A program made the position numbers and the translations under genes. DNA of 33,814 nucleotides from Acanthaster planci (lineage: Eukaryota; Echinodermata; Asteroidea; Valvatida; Acanthasteridae): NCBI RefSeq assembly GCF_001949145.1, contig NW_019091430.1, forward strand, positions 39,192-73,005. The letters run 5' to 3'. Under the pieces are notes generated by a model. It did no database searches. It had not been told where the DNA came from and was given only the letters and a program-made list of their open reading frames with translations. This document shows, piece by piece, positions 20,801 through 30,500 of this stretch; position 1 is the stretch's first letter; each line of letters starts with the position of its first letter.

Positions 20801-23717
20801 CAAGTCTAGCAAAGTCGACACTTTCGCCGAGCTCTTCACCCATTGGAGCAACTACACATCCACGCTGTCTCGTAGCATCAACGCCCACGCTGGACTCAAC
20901 ATTGGTCACTTTGGTATCAGCGGGACATTCTCAGATGAGTACAGGAGTGTCAAGTCACAAGAATATCGCGAAAGTTCAGATACAGTTCGAGTCCAGGTGA
21001 GGCAGCAAATGAGATTTTTACACCAAGAGTAAAAAATATAAGATTACCCAAAACCACGCTCGGTTCTACTTTTGGACTGTGTTTGTTCTTTGTTATTGTT
21101 AATGTTTACTGTTCGGATCTTTTGTTGTTGCAACTTGTTGCCACTGATATGGTATACTATTTTCATTTCCGTCTTTAAAACGAATAAAGACTTACGGATG
21201 TTTCACTAGAAGTTACAACCTAACAAAATTTTCGTGTAACGAGTTCTTCACAATCACATTTTATTACTGTGACCAAAAATGATCTAGGGTTATCACGACT
21301 TTCGCAGGGGAGCTTCTCAAAACAATTTGTAGTTTTGAGTCGCCTGGACCCACTTTCTGGGTCAAAGTATGACCCAGAAAGGGTCAAATACAACCTGAAA
21401 GGGGGGGGGGGATTTTTGACCTAGAAAAGGGTCATGCCGAATGGGACCCAATTTTGGGTCAATCTGACCCGGGAGGTTTTAGAGTGTATCTTTTCGTGCT
21501 CTTCGTCGAGCGATCTTGTGGGACTTTTGTGGGAAGCGCTTCATAACACTGACGTCAGGGCCGGGGTTTAACTGCTACCGTTACTCGTTCTCCCAATTAT
21601 TGGAAGCGTCTTATAGCGTTGGGCCAAACGTTGGGCAAAGCTACTGTACATTGTCCAGATGTTAGTCTTTTGTAGAATAACTGCTGGTCATTCTCCGAAA
21701 GATTAACCCAACAGTTAAGACACCTTTGTGACCAGAAGTTGGGAAGTTGATATTTACAGTCACCAAGTTAGGGCAAAAGTTGCTAAAAATATGCCCAACC
21801 TTTTTTACAGTGTACCGTAACAGCACAAACGTAGAACTTTGCGGGATTGACTACCCAGTTCAAAACCAGTTTATCGTACTGCACATAATGCCTGTTTAAT
21901 GAAAAATCCTGTCCGTTCCTTCTGTTTTTGTTCAGGCCCGTTACGTCCGTTATACAGCAAAGCTCCAACCCGACACGCCCCTTCACAAGGCATTCAAGAC
22001 CCGCCTTCTCAAAATTGCAGCCCATCACGAACTTAACATGACTCAAATGGCAACCTACGAGAGTCAGCTTCTTGTGCGAGACTTTGGCACCCATGTGGTG
22101 ACTAGCATTGATGTCGGTGCTGCTTTGACTATGGAAGACCAAGTCTTGTCCAGCTATGTCCGCAAATACTCCTCCGAGACTACTCAAGTCAAGGCCTCCG
22201 CCAGCGCCTCCTTCTTCAAAGTCTTCAACTTTGGCCTTGGCAGCGAAACCACGACCACCAAGACTATGATTGACGAGTACCAAAAAAGCCGAACCTCCTC
22301 CATAATCAACACCTACGGAGGACCGGTCTTCAAACCCCAGAACTACACTGCAAACAACTGGACGGCAGGTATGGAGAATAACCTGGTCGCACTAGATCGG
22401 TCTGGTGATCCTTTGTACTTCGTCATCACTCCAGAAGTGTTGCCTGAAGTTCCTGAATCTACTGTGTACGAAACGTATGAAAGTGTGAAAGCAGCTGTGG
22501 AGCTGTACTACAAGCACAATGTCTACAAAGGCTGTACCAAACGGGACAGCCCCAATTTCAGCTTCATCGCCAACATGGACGACGGCACCTGTCAACCGAA
22601 GTTAACTAACTACACGTTTGGGGGAGTGTACCAAACATGCGAACGGCAAGGTATTGAGGACCTGTGCTCTGGGCTGACACAGAAGAATCCCCGCACAGGT
22701 GGGTACAGCTGTCCGCCCGGGTACGAGGCTATCCTGCTAAATAGCGATTCTCGATCACACACTACCACCCGGCACAGCTGTCACCGCTGCTGGATTTTTG
22801 CTCATTGCTGTCACGACAACACGTACCACAGCACAGCCAGATACAGTGCCTACTGGTGCGTGGCTGAAGGTCAGCTTCCTCAACAATCTGGCTTTCTGTT
22901 CGGAGGTGTCTATACGTCTAAGGTATCCAACCCCTTGACACAGTCTCTCAGCTGTCCTGCCGAGTTCTACCCTCTCAAAATACTCTCTGATCTGACGGTC
23001 TGCGTCAGCGATGACTACGAGCTTGGCTTCGAGTACTCCCTCCCCTTTGGAGGCTTCTATAGCTGCAGGTCTGGCAATCCTCTTATGGTCAGGCAGGCAG
23101 AAAGCAGCAGTCAGAACCGCCGTAGTCTGCCCCAGGGAACAATGAGCTTAGCGAGCTTCATGGAGCAATCTGGACCGACCTCATGGCCTCACGGCTGTCC
23201 CAAGGGCTACAGCCAACATCTGGCGATGGTAGACGATGGATGTGAAATCAACTACTGCATCAAGTCCGGCGCACTCTCCTCAGCCTCCTTGCCCTTAGTC
23301 AATAGGCCACCCTTCATGCCAGCCCCACAGCCTAAAAACCCCGAGGGTGATGAGGTCATGCTCACGAACGACGGATCGATGTGGAAGCTGCTCACCAACA
23401 GTAGCTTCGACATGACATCCTCCCAACAAGAAATGAGTTATGGACCTAACTCCCAAGCAAAATCATCAAGCAACGGGGCGTCTCTCCCGGGAGGGGCCGT
23501 CGCTGCCATTACCGTAGTGGTAACGCTAGTCTGTGTCGTGGTGGTGCAAGTTGCAGTAATAACTTGCCGGTCCCGGTCCAAGAGACGACAACATCGTCCA
23601 ATGCGAGACAATCAACCTAGGGACGTCTCCCCTCTTATGACAGACTCGCCTACAGGAAGTCAGGTCACCTATGGTTCCACTCAGGGTGAGGACGAACCAA
23701 TCATAAGCGTACAGTGA
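14603..23717 (+). CDS. MPEG1: Macrophage-expressed gene 1 (perforin-2), complete, three coding exons
   Basis: Join 14603-14858, 20755-20996, 21936-23717: 2280 nt, 759 aa, in frame throughout (human MPEG1 is a little over 700 aa). MPEG1 is a type I membrane pore-forming protein of phagocytes; its lumenal MACPF domain oligomerises on engulfed microbes in the phagosome. Visible in order: signal peptide (about 1-20), LPGGGWDNLRN (58-68), the MACPF core with FGTHVV...DVGA (216-228), Cys-rich post-MACPF region from 366 (NMDDGTC, TNYTFGGVY), the P2/membrane-binding region with repeated FGG motifs (GFLFGGVY, LPFGGFYSC), a hydrophobic segment at 687-710, and a basic-start 49-residue cytoplasmic tail. 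The start is the first ATG of the frame that is followed by a signal peptide, with A at -3 and G at +4. The family call rests on motif recognition; the exon structure is inferred but all junctions agree in phase and with family continuity. Confidence 0.93.
16380..16537. other. A-rich segment left of the assembly gap
   Basis: Very A-rich sequence (repeated AAAAT/ATTAAA) abuts the gap. Since the LINE remnant on the other side reads on the minus strand towards this segment, it could be the 3' untranslated end of that element. This is inference only; the gap prevents confirmation. Confidence 0.3.
16538..17078. other. Assembly gap (541 N)
   Basis: A continuous run of N inside MPEG1 intron 1. It falls within the 3' part of the LINE remnant, suggesting the assembler failed on repetitive sequence. 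Open frames that run through the Ns are artefacts. Confidence 0.99.
17079..18719 (-). pseudogene. LINE (non-LTR retrotransposon) reverse transcriptase remnant
   Basis: Read on the minus strand this encodes, in order, the end of the pre-RT linker (KKQYYATRVAKLKLSKP, near 18700), RT motifs (AGGPDNI, KRAIVIPIPKSSPPS..LRPISL, TDFSTAFDRINH, NAGVPQGTKLG), the catalytic-box equivalent and the thumb/C-terminal region (LGVII-like start, YAAPVWNGALTRHQ, RLERVQKRALKVI). The reading shifts frame at least three times (about 18200, 17880 and 17620), so it is dead. The catalytic YxDD-type box reads YVND (17811-17822). The C-terminal style suggests a CR1/L2/Jockey-group LINE; the clade is not certain. It lies antisense in MPEG1 intron 1 and runs into the assembly gap. 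Confidence 0.88.
18720..19812. mobile_element. ~1.1-kb insertion splitting the LINE remnant
   Basis: Linker sequence of the same LINE is present on both sides (19813-19990 and 18719 downward), and these parts are normally almost adjacent. The intervening AT-rich ~1.09 kb is therefore most simply a later insertion. A pentamer AGTGG (or complement) lies at each junction and might be a short target duplication. I see no clear terminal inverted repeats and no coding capacity, so the inserted element is unclassified. A local misassembly or rearrangement is the alternative. Confidence 0.5.
19813..19990 (-). pseudogene. LINE linker fragment (between endonuclease and RT)
   Basis: Minus-strand translation gives TTDKPWMTPQIKSLIKSRQ followed by a W-RRLRTK stretch, the well-known linker of CR1/L2/Jockey-type LINEs upstream of the RT domain. 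A TAA stop interrupts the frame about ten codons before TDKPW, and the element is lost beyond the (TA)n tract at about 19990, so no endonuclease is visible. It is the 5' continuation of the RT remnant at 17079-18719. Confidence 0.8.
20621..20681. repeat. 61-bp near-perfect hairpin in MPEG1 intron 1
   Basis: Two 29-base arms (AAAAAATCCC..TAGGTAGACGGT and its complement) pair with one mismatch and one G-T pair around a 3-base loop (AAT, 20650-20652). The hairpin ends 73 bases before the exon 2 acceptor. It may be a tiny foldback transposon relic. In the transcript it would form a very stable stem close to a branch-point region. Confidence 0.9.
20755..20996 (+). CDS. MPEG1: MPEG1 coding exon 2
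   Basis: 242 nt; acceptor ttcttcgcag|AGGACAG, donor GTCCAG|gtgagg. It completes a split Gly codon (G|AG is read as the next residue pair GE) and continues the MACPF N-terminal part with FLIPDGTYIIPV and WSNYTSTLSRSINAHAG. It starts in phase 1 and ends in phase 0. Confidence 0.88.
21336..21488. repeat. GGGTCA/TGACCC inverted-repeat patch in MPEG1 intron 2
   Basis: GACCC and GGGTC motifs alternate in both orientations (for example TGACCCAGAAAGGGTCA and GACCCAATTTTGGGTC), with a 10-G run inside. The patch ends TTTTAGAGTGTA, a terminus that looks like the end of a short interspersed element. I cannot define two matching ends. Confidence 0.5.
21590..21815. repeat. Degenerate GTTGGGC repeat patch in MPEG1 intron 2
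   Basis: GTTGGGC/GCCCAAC-like motifs recur (GCGTTGGGCCAAACGTTGGGCAAAG, AGTTGGGAAG, ATGCCCAACC), and the patch ends at TTTTTTACAGTGTA. The end mirrors the TAGAGTGTA end of the neighbouring GGGTCA patch, suggesting related short elements. Confidence 0.4.
21936..23717 (+). CDS. MPEG1: MPEG1 coding exon 3 (MACPF core to C-terminus)
   Basis: 1782 nt including the TGA stop; residues 167-759. It begins ARYVRYTAKLQPDTPLHKAF directly after ttgttcag, 34 codons before the first internal ATG (22038), so an ORF started at that ATG is truncated. It holds the MACPF signature, the Cys-rich region, P2, the transmembrane helix and the cytoplasmic tail. Confidence 0.93.
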   Translation, partial: ARYVRYTAKLQPDTPLHKAFKTRLLKIAAHHELNMTQMATYESQLLVRDFGTHVVTSIDVGAALTMEDQVLSSYVRKYSSETTQVKASASASFFKVFNFGLGSETTTTKTMIDEYQKSRTSSIINTYGGPVFKPQNYTANNWTAGMENNLVALDRSGDPLYFVITPEVLPEVPESTVYETYESVKAAVELYYKHNVYKGCTKRDSPNFSFIANMDDGTCQPKLTNYTFGGVYQTCERQGIEDLCSGLTQKNPRTGGYSCPPGYEAILLNSDSRSHTTTRHSCHRCWIFAHCCHDNTYHSTARYSAYWCVAEGQLPQQSGFLFGGVYTSKVSNPLTQSLSCPAEFYPLKILSDLTVCVSDDYELGFEYSLPFGGFYSCRSGNPLMVRQAESSSQNRRSLPQGTMSLASFMEQSGPTSWPHGCPKGYSQHLAMVDDGCEINYCIKSGALSSASLPLVNRPPFMPAPQPKNPEGDEVMLTNDGSMWKLLTNSSFDMTSSQQEMSYGPNSQAKSSSNGASLPGGAVAAITVVVTLVCVVVVQVAVITCRSRSKRRQHRPMRDNQPRDVSPLMTDSPTGSQVTYGSTQGEDEPIISVQ

Positions 23718-23804
23718 AAGGGGTCCAGTAACACACGAGCCAGTGACTGTCAATCAATTATAAGAGTACATCGTGCCTGGCTTTCAATACATTTAAATGG
23801 CAGT

Positions 23805-23810
23805 ATTAAA
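23805..23810 (+). promoter_or_regulatory. Candidate MPEG1 polyadenylation signal (ATTAAA)
   Basis: ATTAAA lies 87 bases after the stop codon. It is the common variant hexamer, and no canonical AATAAA is nearer. A hexamer match in AT-rich DNA is weak evidence. Confidence 0.3.
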
Positions 23811-24180
23811 ACTCCAATCCTTAGCTGAAGACTTACTTGAAATAATAATAATGAAGACTGTAGGAGAATGAGAAAGCTTTGTTGTTTATTATTTCAAATG
23901 ACTATTCCGATTCCCTCTCACGAGAAGACATTTAAGACATCAACTACAGTTCCTTCAAATGCCCGGAGCAATTAGCCAGACAGAACTGCCCTATTATGGC
24001 TGCGTAAGAATCGGGTTTTTCGCCAATAAGCCATTTTCTTTTACCGTTTGCACGTCACAATAATTAACCGAAGCGGTAGATAACAATTGTCGCAAGTACA
24101 ATCCACAAGCACAACCAGCTCCTTGTCCTCTGTATTATCCTCTCGAATGCTGATATCGTTTTCTACTTGTCATTATACAT
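23811..24180. other. Downstream flank of MPEG1
   Basis: Possible further 3' UTR or intergenic DNA. No gene recognised. Confidence 0.4.
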
Positions 24181-24430
24181 GTACACGTCTTGTGAATACA
24201 TGTAACTTTTATAACAGCTACCGTCAGGACCTGCTCTAACTTCCAAGAATTCCATTTCGTACATTCTACGTACACGTCTTGTGAGTACATGTAACGTTTA
24301 ATAACAGCTACCATCAAGACTTGCTCCAACTTCCTAGAATTCCATTTCGTACATTCCTATTTACACGTCTTGTGAGTACATGTAACGTTTAATAACAGCT
24401 ACCATCAGGACTTGTTCTAACTTCCATTGT
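24181..24430. repeat. Tandem repeat, ~90-bp unit, nearly three copies
   Basis: Copies begin at 24181, 24270 and 24361, each with TACACGTCTTGTGARTACATG followed by TAAC..TTATAACAGCTACC, GACYTGYTCYAACTTCC and (in the first two) GAATTCCATTTCGTACATTC. Copies 2 and 3 are closest to each other. It lies between the convergent MPEG1 and NUP160 genes. Confidence 0.9.
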
Positions 24431-25100
24431 CGTACACGTAGTATTCTTATAGTAAATTTTTAACCACTGTTACCCATGCACTGAATGAAAAGAGTTTAAA
24501 AGGTTACAGCAGAGTAACTTTTTACCCGAATGAGGCCGCATTTCTTTACAAATAACTGCAGCTCTTTGTAAATTCCTCTTCCAGTATGACCCTGTTTAAT
24601 TAACCAACAATCAACAAGCTTTGTGTGAACAAAGCTGTGGCGAAAAACCATACATGTATATACTTATATATAGCTCTTGAAGAAATACTGAGTAAGTCTC
24701 GGTGAGATGGAACACGCACTGCAATAACATGGACGGTGAGAATAACCTGTGCGACATCTCAGCTCTCTGCATGTATTATGTAATTGGTCATAGCCTAGCC
24801 AAAGGATTGCCGAGAAATTACGAGCAAAATCCGAATGCCAGTGAAAGCAAACTCGGGACGGGAAATGGGTTAATACGGCGAAAGACGGCAAAAATATATC
24901 ATAAAATGACGTATAATCGAGATGGTACAATTAATCGTACATGAAAAACCAAGATGGAGAAAACAGAAAAATAGACCTGACACTGAATTACTTAAATCTT
25001 CAAAAATCGACCATATCGTTCTCGGCTCTTCGTTGCTGTGTTTTACACAGGACGAAAATACTATTTTGCATTTGGAAAAGAAAAAACTGACAGCTGCAAG

Positions 25101-25155
25101 TTATTTTAAATCATTCTCATATTCCTGTCAGGTTATTTTAAATCATTCTCATATT
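25101..25155. repeat. 23-bp direct duplication
   Basis: TTATTTTAAATCATTCTCAT plus ATT occurs twice, offset by 32 bases. It is probably a replication slip. Confidence 0.8.
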
Positions 25156-26057
25156 TAAAAAAATGCTTCGTTTTAGCTCTTTATATAAATAAGACCTGAA
25201 TGTTCAAATCAGTAAAAAAAAATTACTTTTGTGTAGGTATCGTTGCCAAGAGATTCAGAGAGCGAATTGATGTAACCAAATTGTCACATACGTGTATACT
25301 CAAAACTGCGAGGATGGTCATATCGACAAGCACTATACTCTTGATTTGTTGCTCTAAAAAATTGTTCTTGTTCAGTGAGCTGTAACCGTATGCTAGTCTT
25401 CCAAGTTATGTACAACTTAGTACTGCTTCCTCGTAAAGTGACTGCTGGTAGTCACTAAGATTTGACCCCATGACCTCTACAGTGAATTGCAACAAGTTTG
25501 TTTCCTCATACCGCTGGAATGTTACATCCTGATGCAATGCTAAAAGAAGTGTTTCAACTGCAGTCCGTGATTATAATCAATAGACGTTTGTTTGCATTTT
25601 CGTCTGGTCAAACTTCTAAAACAGCGTAGCACTTATAAAAAAAGCCTCTTAAGTACTACATGGGTCAACGAGGAGCAAAAATGGACAGCTACTTCAGTGC
25701 ATAAACAATTTCAGCTAGTCCAGTTAGTGTGGAGGTCAGTAGATCCGACACTGAATCAATCAGTAGGTTCAGAATTATTATGGGTATAAGAATGTACTAG
25801 AATGTGTATACATACATATGTATTCAGAATAAAACATGGAAATGAACAAGGCAACAGTTTCATGAGGTGTTTATGTTCTATATTTGGGATAGGCCTATCA
25901 ACCCCCACCAGTTCCACTCATGCGTGATACATGTAGTACGCCAGCATCAACATCCAGCCCTCTATGCAACTTGTTTCACTTGCATAAAACAGAATGCCAC
26001 AGCATGGAAGTGAACAGTTTCATTTTTATTAGTTGAGGCTGAATGAGCCTACAGCCC

Positions 26058-26075
26058 AGCCAAAACGTTTTGGCT
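26058..26075. repeat. 18-bp perfect palindrome with outer GAGCC/GGCTC arms
   Basis: AGCCAAAACGTTTTGGCT is a perfect palindrome. GAGCC (26045-26049) and GGCTC (26078-26082) extend the symmetry with a break. If the NUP160 transcript reached this far it would form a hairpin there. No other evidence of function. Confidence 0.7.
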
Positions 26076-27204
26076 ATGGCTCACAAGCAGGCAGTATAAC
26101 ATGTATATGACAGGAAGCTACGACAGATCGGAGACTAAGCCGACTCCTAAGAGAAGTCAAATTACCAAGCCACTGATCCTTGCCCTTACAACAGCGGAGC
26201 AAAATGGAGTAAAGTTTCAAACTTGGTCATTATTTTCTCCCCAGTAGATGAATTCCCTTGCCCCAGGATGAGCTTGAACCATTTCAGAGCAACCTAGTAG
26301 GTGCTTTACATCATATATGTATTGTTCCAAGAAAGCGTTTCCTAGGTAACAGTGCCCAATCTCTTGTCCATCCAAAGAACCTATCAGAAAGTGATGACCA
26401 TTTTGCCAACTCAATGCCATTTATCAATATTTGACACTTTAAGAAACAAACACAAATCAACGTTCTATGTCCAAACAATTTATTTTACAAAAACCAAAAA
26501 GGTTGCCAATTACAATACTTATACTGTTGGGACTCAGGGTTATCTCTGGTTAGAATGAAATTAACTTAAGAAATTCACACGGTCAGACTGTTCCAATGTT
26601 TAAACAGAAAACAAATTCCACTTTAACTGCATAATGTAAATGGAATATACATACTGTGTAATATGCTGAGCTTCTCAGGAAAGATATGACCATATGCCAA
26701 GGTTGGTACTTAGGACACAAAACAAACTTCAGATGTGTTGTGATCTTCCCATCCAGAACCACCGGTAGTGGTTGCCACGGCTACAGTCATATGGCTGTGA
26801 GGCATTTGTAAACTTTGTTAGTATTCAGGGCCAGAATTGTTTTTCAGTGCTAAGGCACTGAACTGAACACTCCTGTGGACTAGAAGGTCTTCCACACAAG
26901 ATTGAAATGAATTTCAGATTTCAATCAGTCAAACCTGACATGAACTACACAAAAGAAACTACCTCAACAGAAAAGAATGAAAAAGGACACCCTCTGTTTG
27001 GAACAGACGTTTGATGGCCATCAAAAAGTATCATTTTGAAGTACTGGCTGGATAAGCGTGGTCATGGTTATGGCCTTTTATTGATCCAAATCTATGCTTA
27101 GTTACCATTGCATTTTCATCTCCATCTACACAGTCAGTCTGCGCTGAGCTTGAGGGTCTTCATTGAACAGACTCAAGACTGAAGCCAATGATGCAAAGGA
27201 AACC

Positions 27205-27210
27205 TTTATT
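27205..27210 (-). promoter_or_regulatory. Candidate NUP160 polyadenylation signal (AATAAA)
   Basis: On the minus strand AATAAA lies about 255 bases beyond the NUP160 stop codon and is the first canonical hexamer I noticed there. Others follow further on. Confidence 0.35.
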
Positions 27211-27465
27211 CAAAAAGACTGTGTGCCCATGTCTGACACATTATTTTTGTAAATGCCAGAAAAAAAGCAAGCATGTGCCTATGATTTTTTTTGTTACCTC
27301 ATGAGTAACCAAGCTACATGTGGCCTGCCTCTTTCACATCTAGCTATAAAAAACAAGTTACCAAAAGCCCAGCCACAGATCAATTTAATGAGTCCAATAA
27401 TTCAGACACAACCCTTATCTTGCCTCTTCCAGCCTAAGTGGCACACTCAGTATGGCATACATGCT

Positions 27466-27570
27466 TCACCTAGCATTGGTTCCAAGAGATCGTATCTGGA
27501 TCATGTCTCTGGACACTGCCTCCACATTGGCATGGTACAAATTCAGCTTGTCCTTCAGATCACTATGCAG
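27466..27570 (-). CDS. NUP160: NUP160 last coding exon
   Basis: 105 nt; acceptor ccacaaacag|CTGCAT. It encodes a helical end beginning LHSDLKDKLNLYHANVEAVS and stops at TGA (27466-27468). The match to the vertebrate C-terminus is looser than in other exons, but position, phase 0 and the heptad-like pattern fit. Confidence 0.8.
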   Translation of the reverse strand: MHSDLKDKLNLYHANVEAVSRDMIQIRSLGTNAR

Positions 27571-30500
27571 CTGTTTGTGGGAACAAAAGCAGACAAAAAT
27601 GGAAAATGTGAGAGATTGATGACTGATTAAATTTAAATTCAAGAATTAGCTCTTCACTGACTCAATATCTAAGAAAACCAAGTACCCAAAGTTTCCTTTG
27701 AACGTACAGATATTAGTGAGGAAACTCATTTCACAGGAGTTGCAAAGCATGGAAGCTAGCCAAACACAGGATATACTTTCTTGGTAAAAACAGCCTGTGT
27801 AATGTACATGTATTGCGCATAGCCAGAACCATTCATGCACTGGAGCATACAACTTGTGCACGTATGTGCATTGACAATGTACTTGTAACAGGATTACATC
27901 ATGCCATGTGACCCTCATAAATCACTCTCTACAATATGGCACCTCCAAGTGTTGAAGTGACCATCCATTTCCCCTGATAAGAACCCTGCAAATGCATCAA
28001 TGTTGGCAAACCCTACGTTTACACAGTGTATCTTCTTTAACTAGAAGCATCCTCTCAACGGCTAAGAAGCAAGGTGATTAGAACAATTTCAACTTGATGC
28101 ACAGGTGAAGAGCATCTGTCAACAATTGGTCGACTGTGTTCAGGACATTAACCTGCAAGCATATATGATATTTGCTCATCAAAGGGACATCATTCCCATA
28201 TTAAATAATGCCATTTGAGGTATGTACAGAATAGATAATGCTTATCAATTACATTTCAAAATCATAACATTGCCTGCTTGGCAGTGCCACATAACTGGAC
28301 CCTAACCAATTTATAAACCACACTACTGAATGTTGTCAGTTGGATATCTTGAAGCATACGAAGTAACTAGTGTATTATCTAAATCCATATTATTCGAACA
28401 GTAAGCCACTGATCAAGTGTCGCAGATTTCATCCCAATGCATGACATGAATGCACAGCATGGCTACACTGCAATAACTAGAGCCTTCCAGTCTAAGGTGT
28501 GTGGTTAACAGAATTTAAAATTCACGATCGGAAGAAATTTCTCAAACCAATGGCATATTCTTTATTTAAAGTTTCAATAAACCAGTGATACTGAACCCTC
28601 AACCCTAACAGTGGTTGGGCTTCACATTCCTGAATTGAGCAAAATACCACAACATTAGCAGCTGGATTTATTTTAAGGTTAACCACTTGCTGCCAGGGAA
28701 CCCTGTTTCGAGCACCATGGGTTTATACGCAGAGCCAGGGTGCCTGAAATGGGACAAAAGAGCTGGTCCGTGTACCAAAACACTGTACTCGGAACAAAAC
28801 ACCTGTTGCTGGGAATTGCCATCATTTTTCGGCTTGCATATTTTGAAGGTAATCTGTCACTGTTTTTAAACAGCATACCACTGTTTTGGCCATAGCGCAC
28901 CCACAGATTAGCATCGCAGACAAAAGTGCTCCAGGGCCCCCATTGATGAGCAACACAGCCCCACTGCATGCTAATCCAGCTGCGTTTGAAAAGATGCCAC
29001 TCGCATTCACTGGGGACAAAGGAAATTACGCAACACCTCACACTTCTGGGCTCTCTTTACAGAGCAGCTGGCCTGGCTAAAATACTCAGGAGTCAACGAA
29101 GGTTGCCAGTCAGCTAATAGAGTACCCATTTGTGTGGGTGTAAACGTCCATTGAATGAAATGATGAACTTTTCTGAAGAATTCCGAAAACTGGAAATCTT
29201 GAAAATCTCCTGTATGTGCGCACTGCATTTTTAATAACACCCGGCAGCAAGTGGTTAATGCCCTTAACTCCCTAAACACTTTACTTAAGATCATCCCAAA
29301 TTCAAGCTGAATAATTCTGAAGGATCTAGGAGTATTCGTGGTTGATAATAGCCCTACCTGTTTCAGGGTGGGGTCTGTTTGATCCTTGAGTGCTGTCAAG
29401 AGATGATCAATGGATTGATAAGGCAGCCAGACACTTGGCAATGTTGCTCGCAGGGAAGTCTGGCAAGAAAACAAGAATCATATTTGAGCAAGTGAAGTTA
29501 TGTTGACTTTTTTATCTTGCAATAGTGACAATCACTGATACAAATAGTCATCAGCTTTGGTATTAAAGTTCAGTCCAAATTAGAAATAGAGCCAATTCTT
29601 GTCTATTTATATCCCACAAATGGTATTGCTGCCATCCCTTCATTTACCCAAAATAATATGGTCTAAGATAAAGCATGTGTGTTGGCACGATAAGTTCCCT
29701 CTGTCATTTATAAACACCTCAGTACATGTTAAACCTTGAATACAAATAATTGCACACTAAAACTCATTAATAAATAAAACAACCTTTGAATCTGTAATAG
29801 AGAATTGAAGTAAAATTAAAACATTCTGGAAGCATAACACAAAAGAAAGAAGAGCAAAACAAAAATATCACAGGTAGTAACAACGACAAACTCACCTTCA
29901 GGCCAAAATATTCTGACCCCTTACCACAGACAGCATCAATAAATTCCAGAGCAAGAGAGGTTGCTTCCTCTAGCATGTCATAGGTAATGTACAAGAGGAG
30001 CAAGGAGGCAGGATTCAACTTCTGAAATATCAAATCAAAAATAAGGAACTAAAGATTCTAATCAACTCTAGTATTGCAGAACCTGTAGTCAAGTGTAATA
30101 CAAACTCTACCAAGTCTTGACAAGAACAAACAGGTATGCCAAGAAAGGCCACAAGCTATTCATATCAAGGTATTGCAAAGGCATTCCTTTCCAATTTTTT
30201 CACCAAATATTGGATGTACGGGTGAAATCATTAGTGATAACTCGTGCAAAAACTTGTGAAGTGCTTGACAAAACTGGCAATGTAACAGTGGAATCCTTAC
30301 ATTACTCATATTTAGTCCTTTACTAAATACCACTCTTGGAAGCCAGTAGAGAAGGAATGATTCTATTCTCTCTACCTTGTAGGCTAGGAGGAGCCATGTG
30401 GGCAGATGATAGCCAAGAGACAAGAGTTTATTAATCACACACTTGTAGTGGGTGTGGTCACCAACTCTGTCATGCTTCTCCAGGTATTGTTTCAGCAGTT

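Larger units (their letters stand above)
20997..21935 (+). other. MPEG1 intron 2 (939 bp)
   Basis: gtgagg donor and tctgtttttgttcag acceptor. Apart from the GGGTCA- and TTGGGC-type repeats listed separately, no feature is seen. Confidence 0.85.
24431..27204. other. Intergenic DNA between convergent genes, possibly with distal NUP160 3' UTR
   Basis: No coding exon recognised on either strand. It contains a 23-bp direct duplication (25101-25123 and 25133-25155) and an 18-bp palindrome (26058-26075). Several AATAAA hexamers occur on the minus strand (for example 27077-27082 and near 26024), so the end of the NUP160 transcript cannot be placed. Confidence 0.5.

Noticed and set aside
21783-22283. 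Minus-strand 166-aa frame opposite MPEG1 exon 3
   Set aside because: Antisense shadow of a strongly supported coding exon; its peptide resembles no family.
22038-23717. MPEG1 as a 559-aa protein starting at the ATG at 22038
   Set aside because: In-frame conserved sequence continues upstream to the splice acceptor at 21935 and joins two further exons with a signal peptide.
24181-24430. CRISPR-like array
   Set aside because: Direct tandem ~90-bp units with no short repeat/unique spacer alternation, in eukaryotic DNA.
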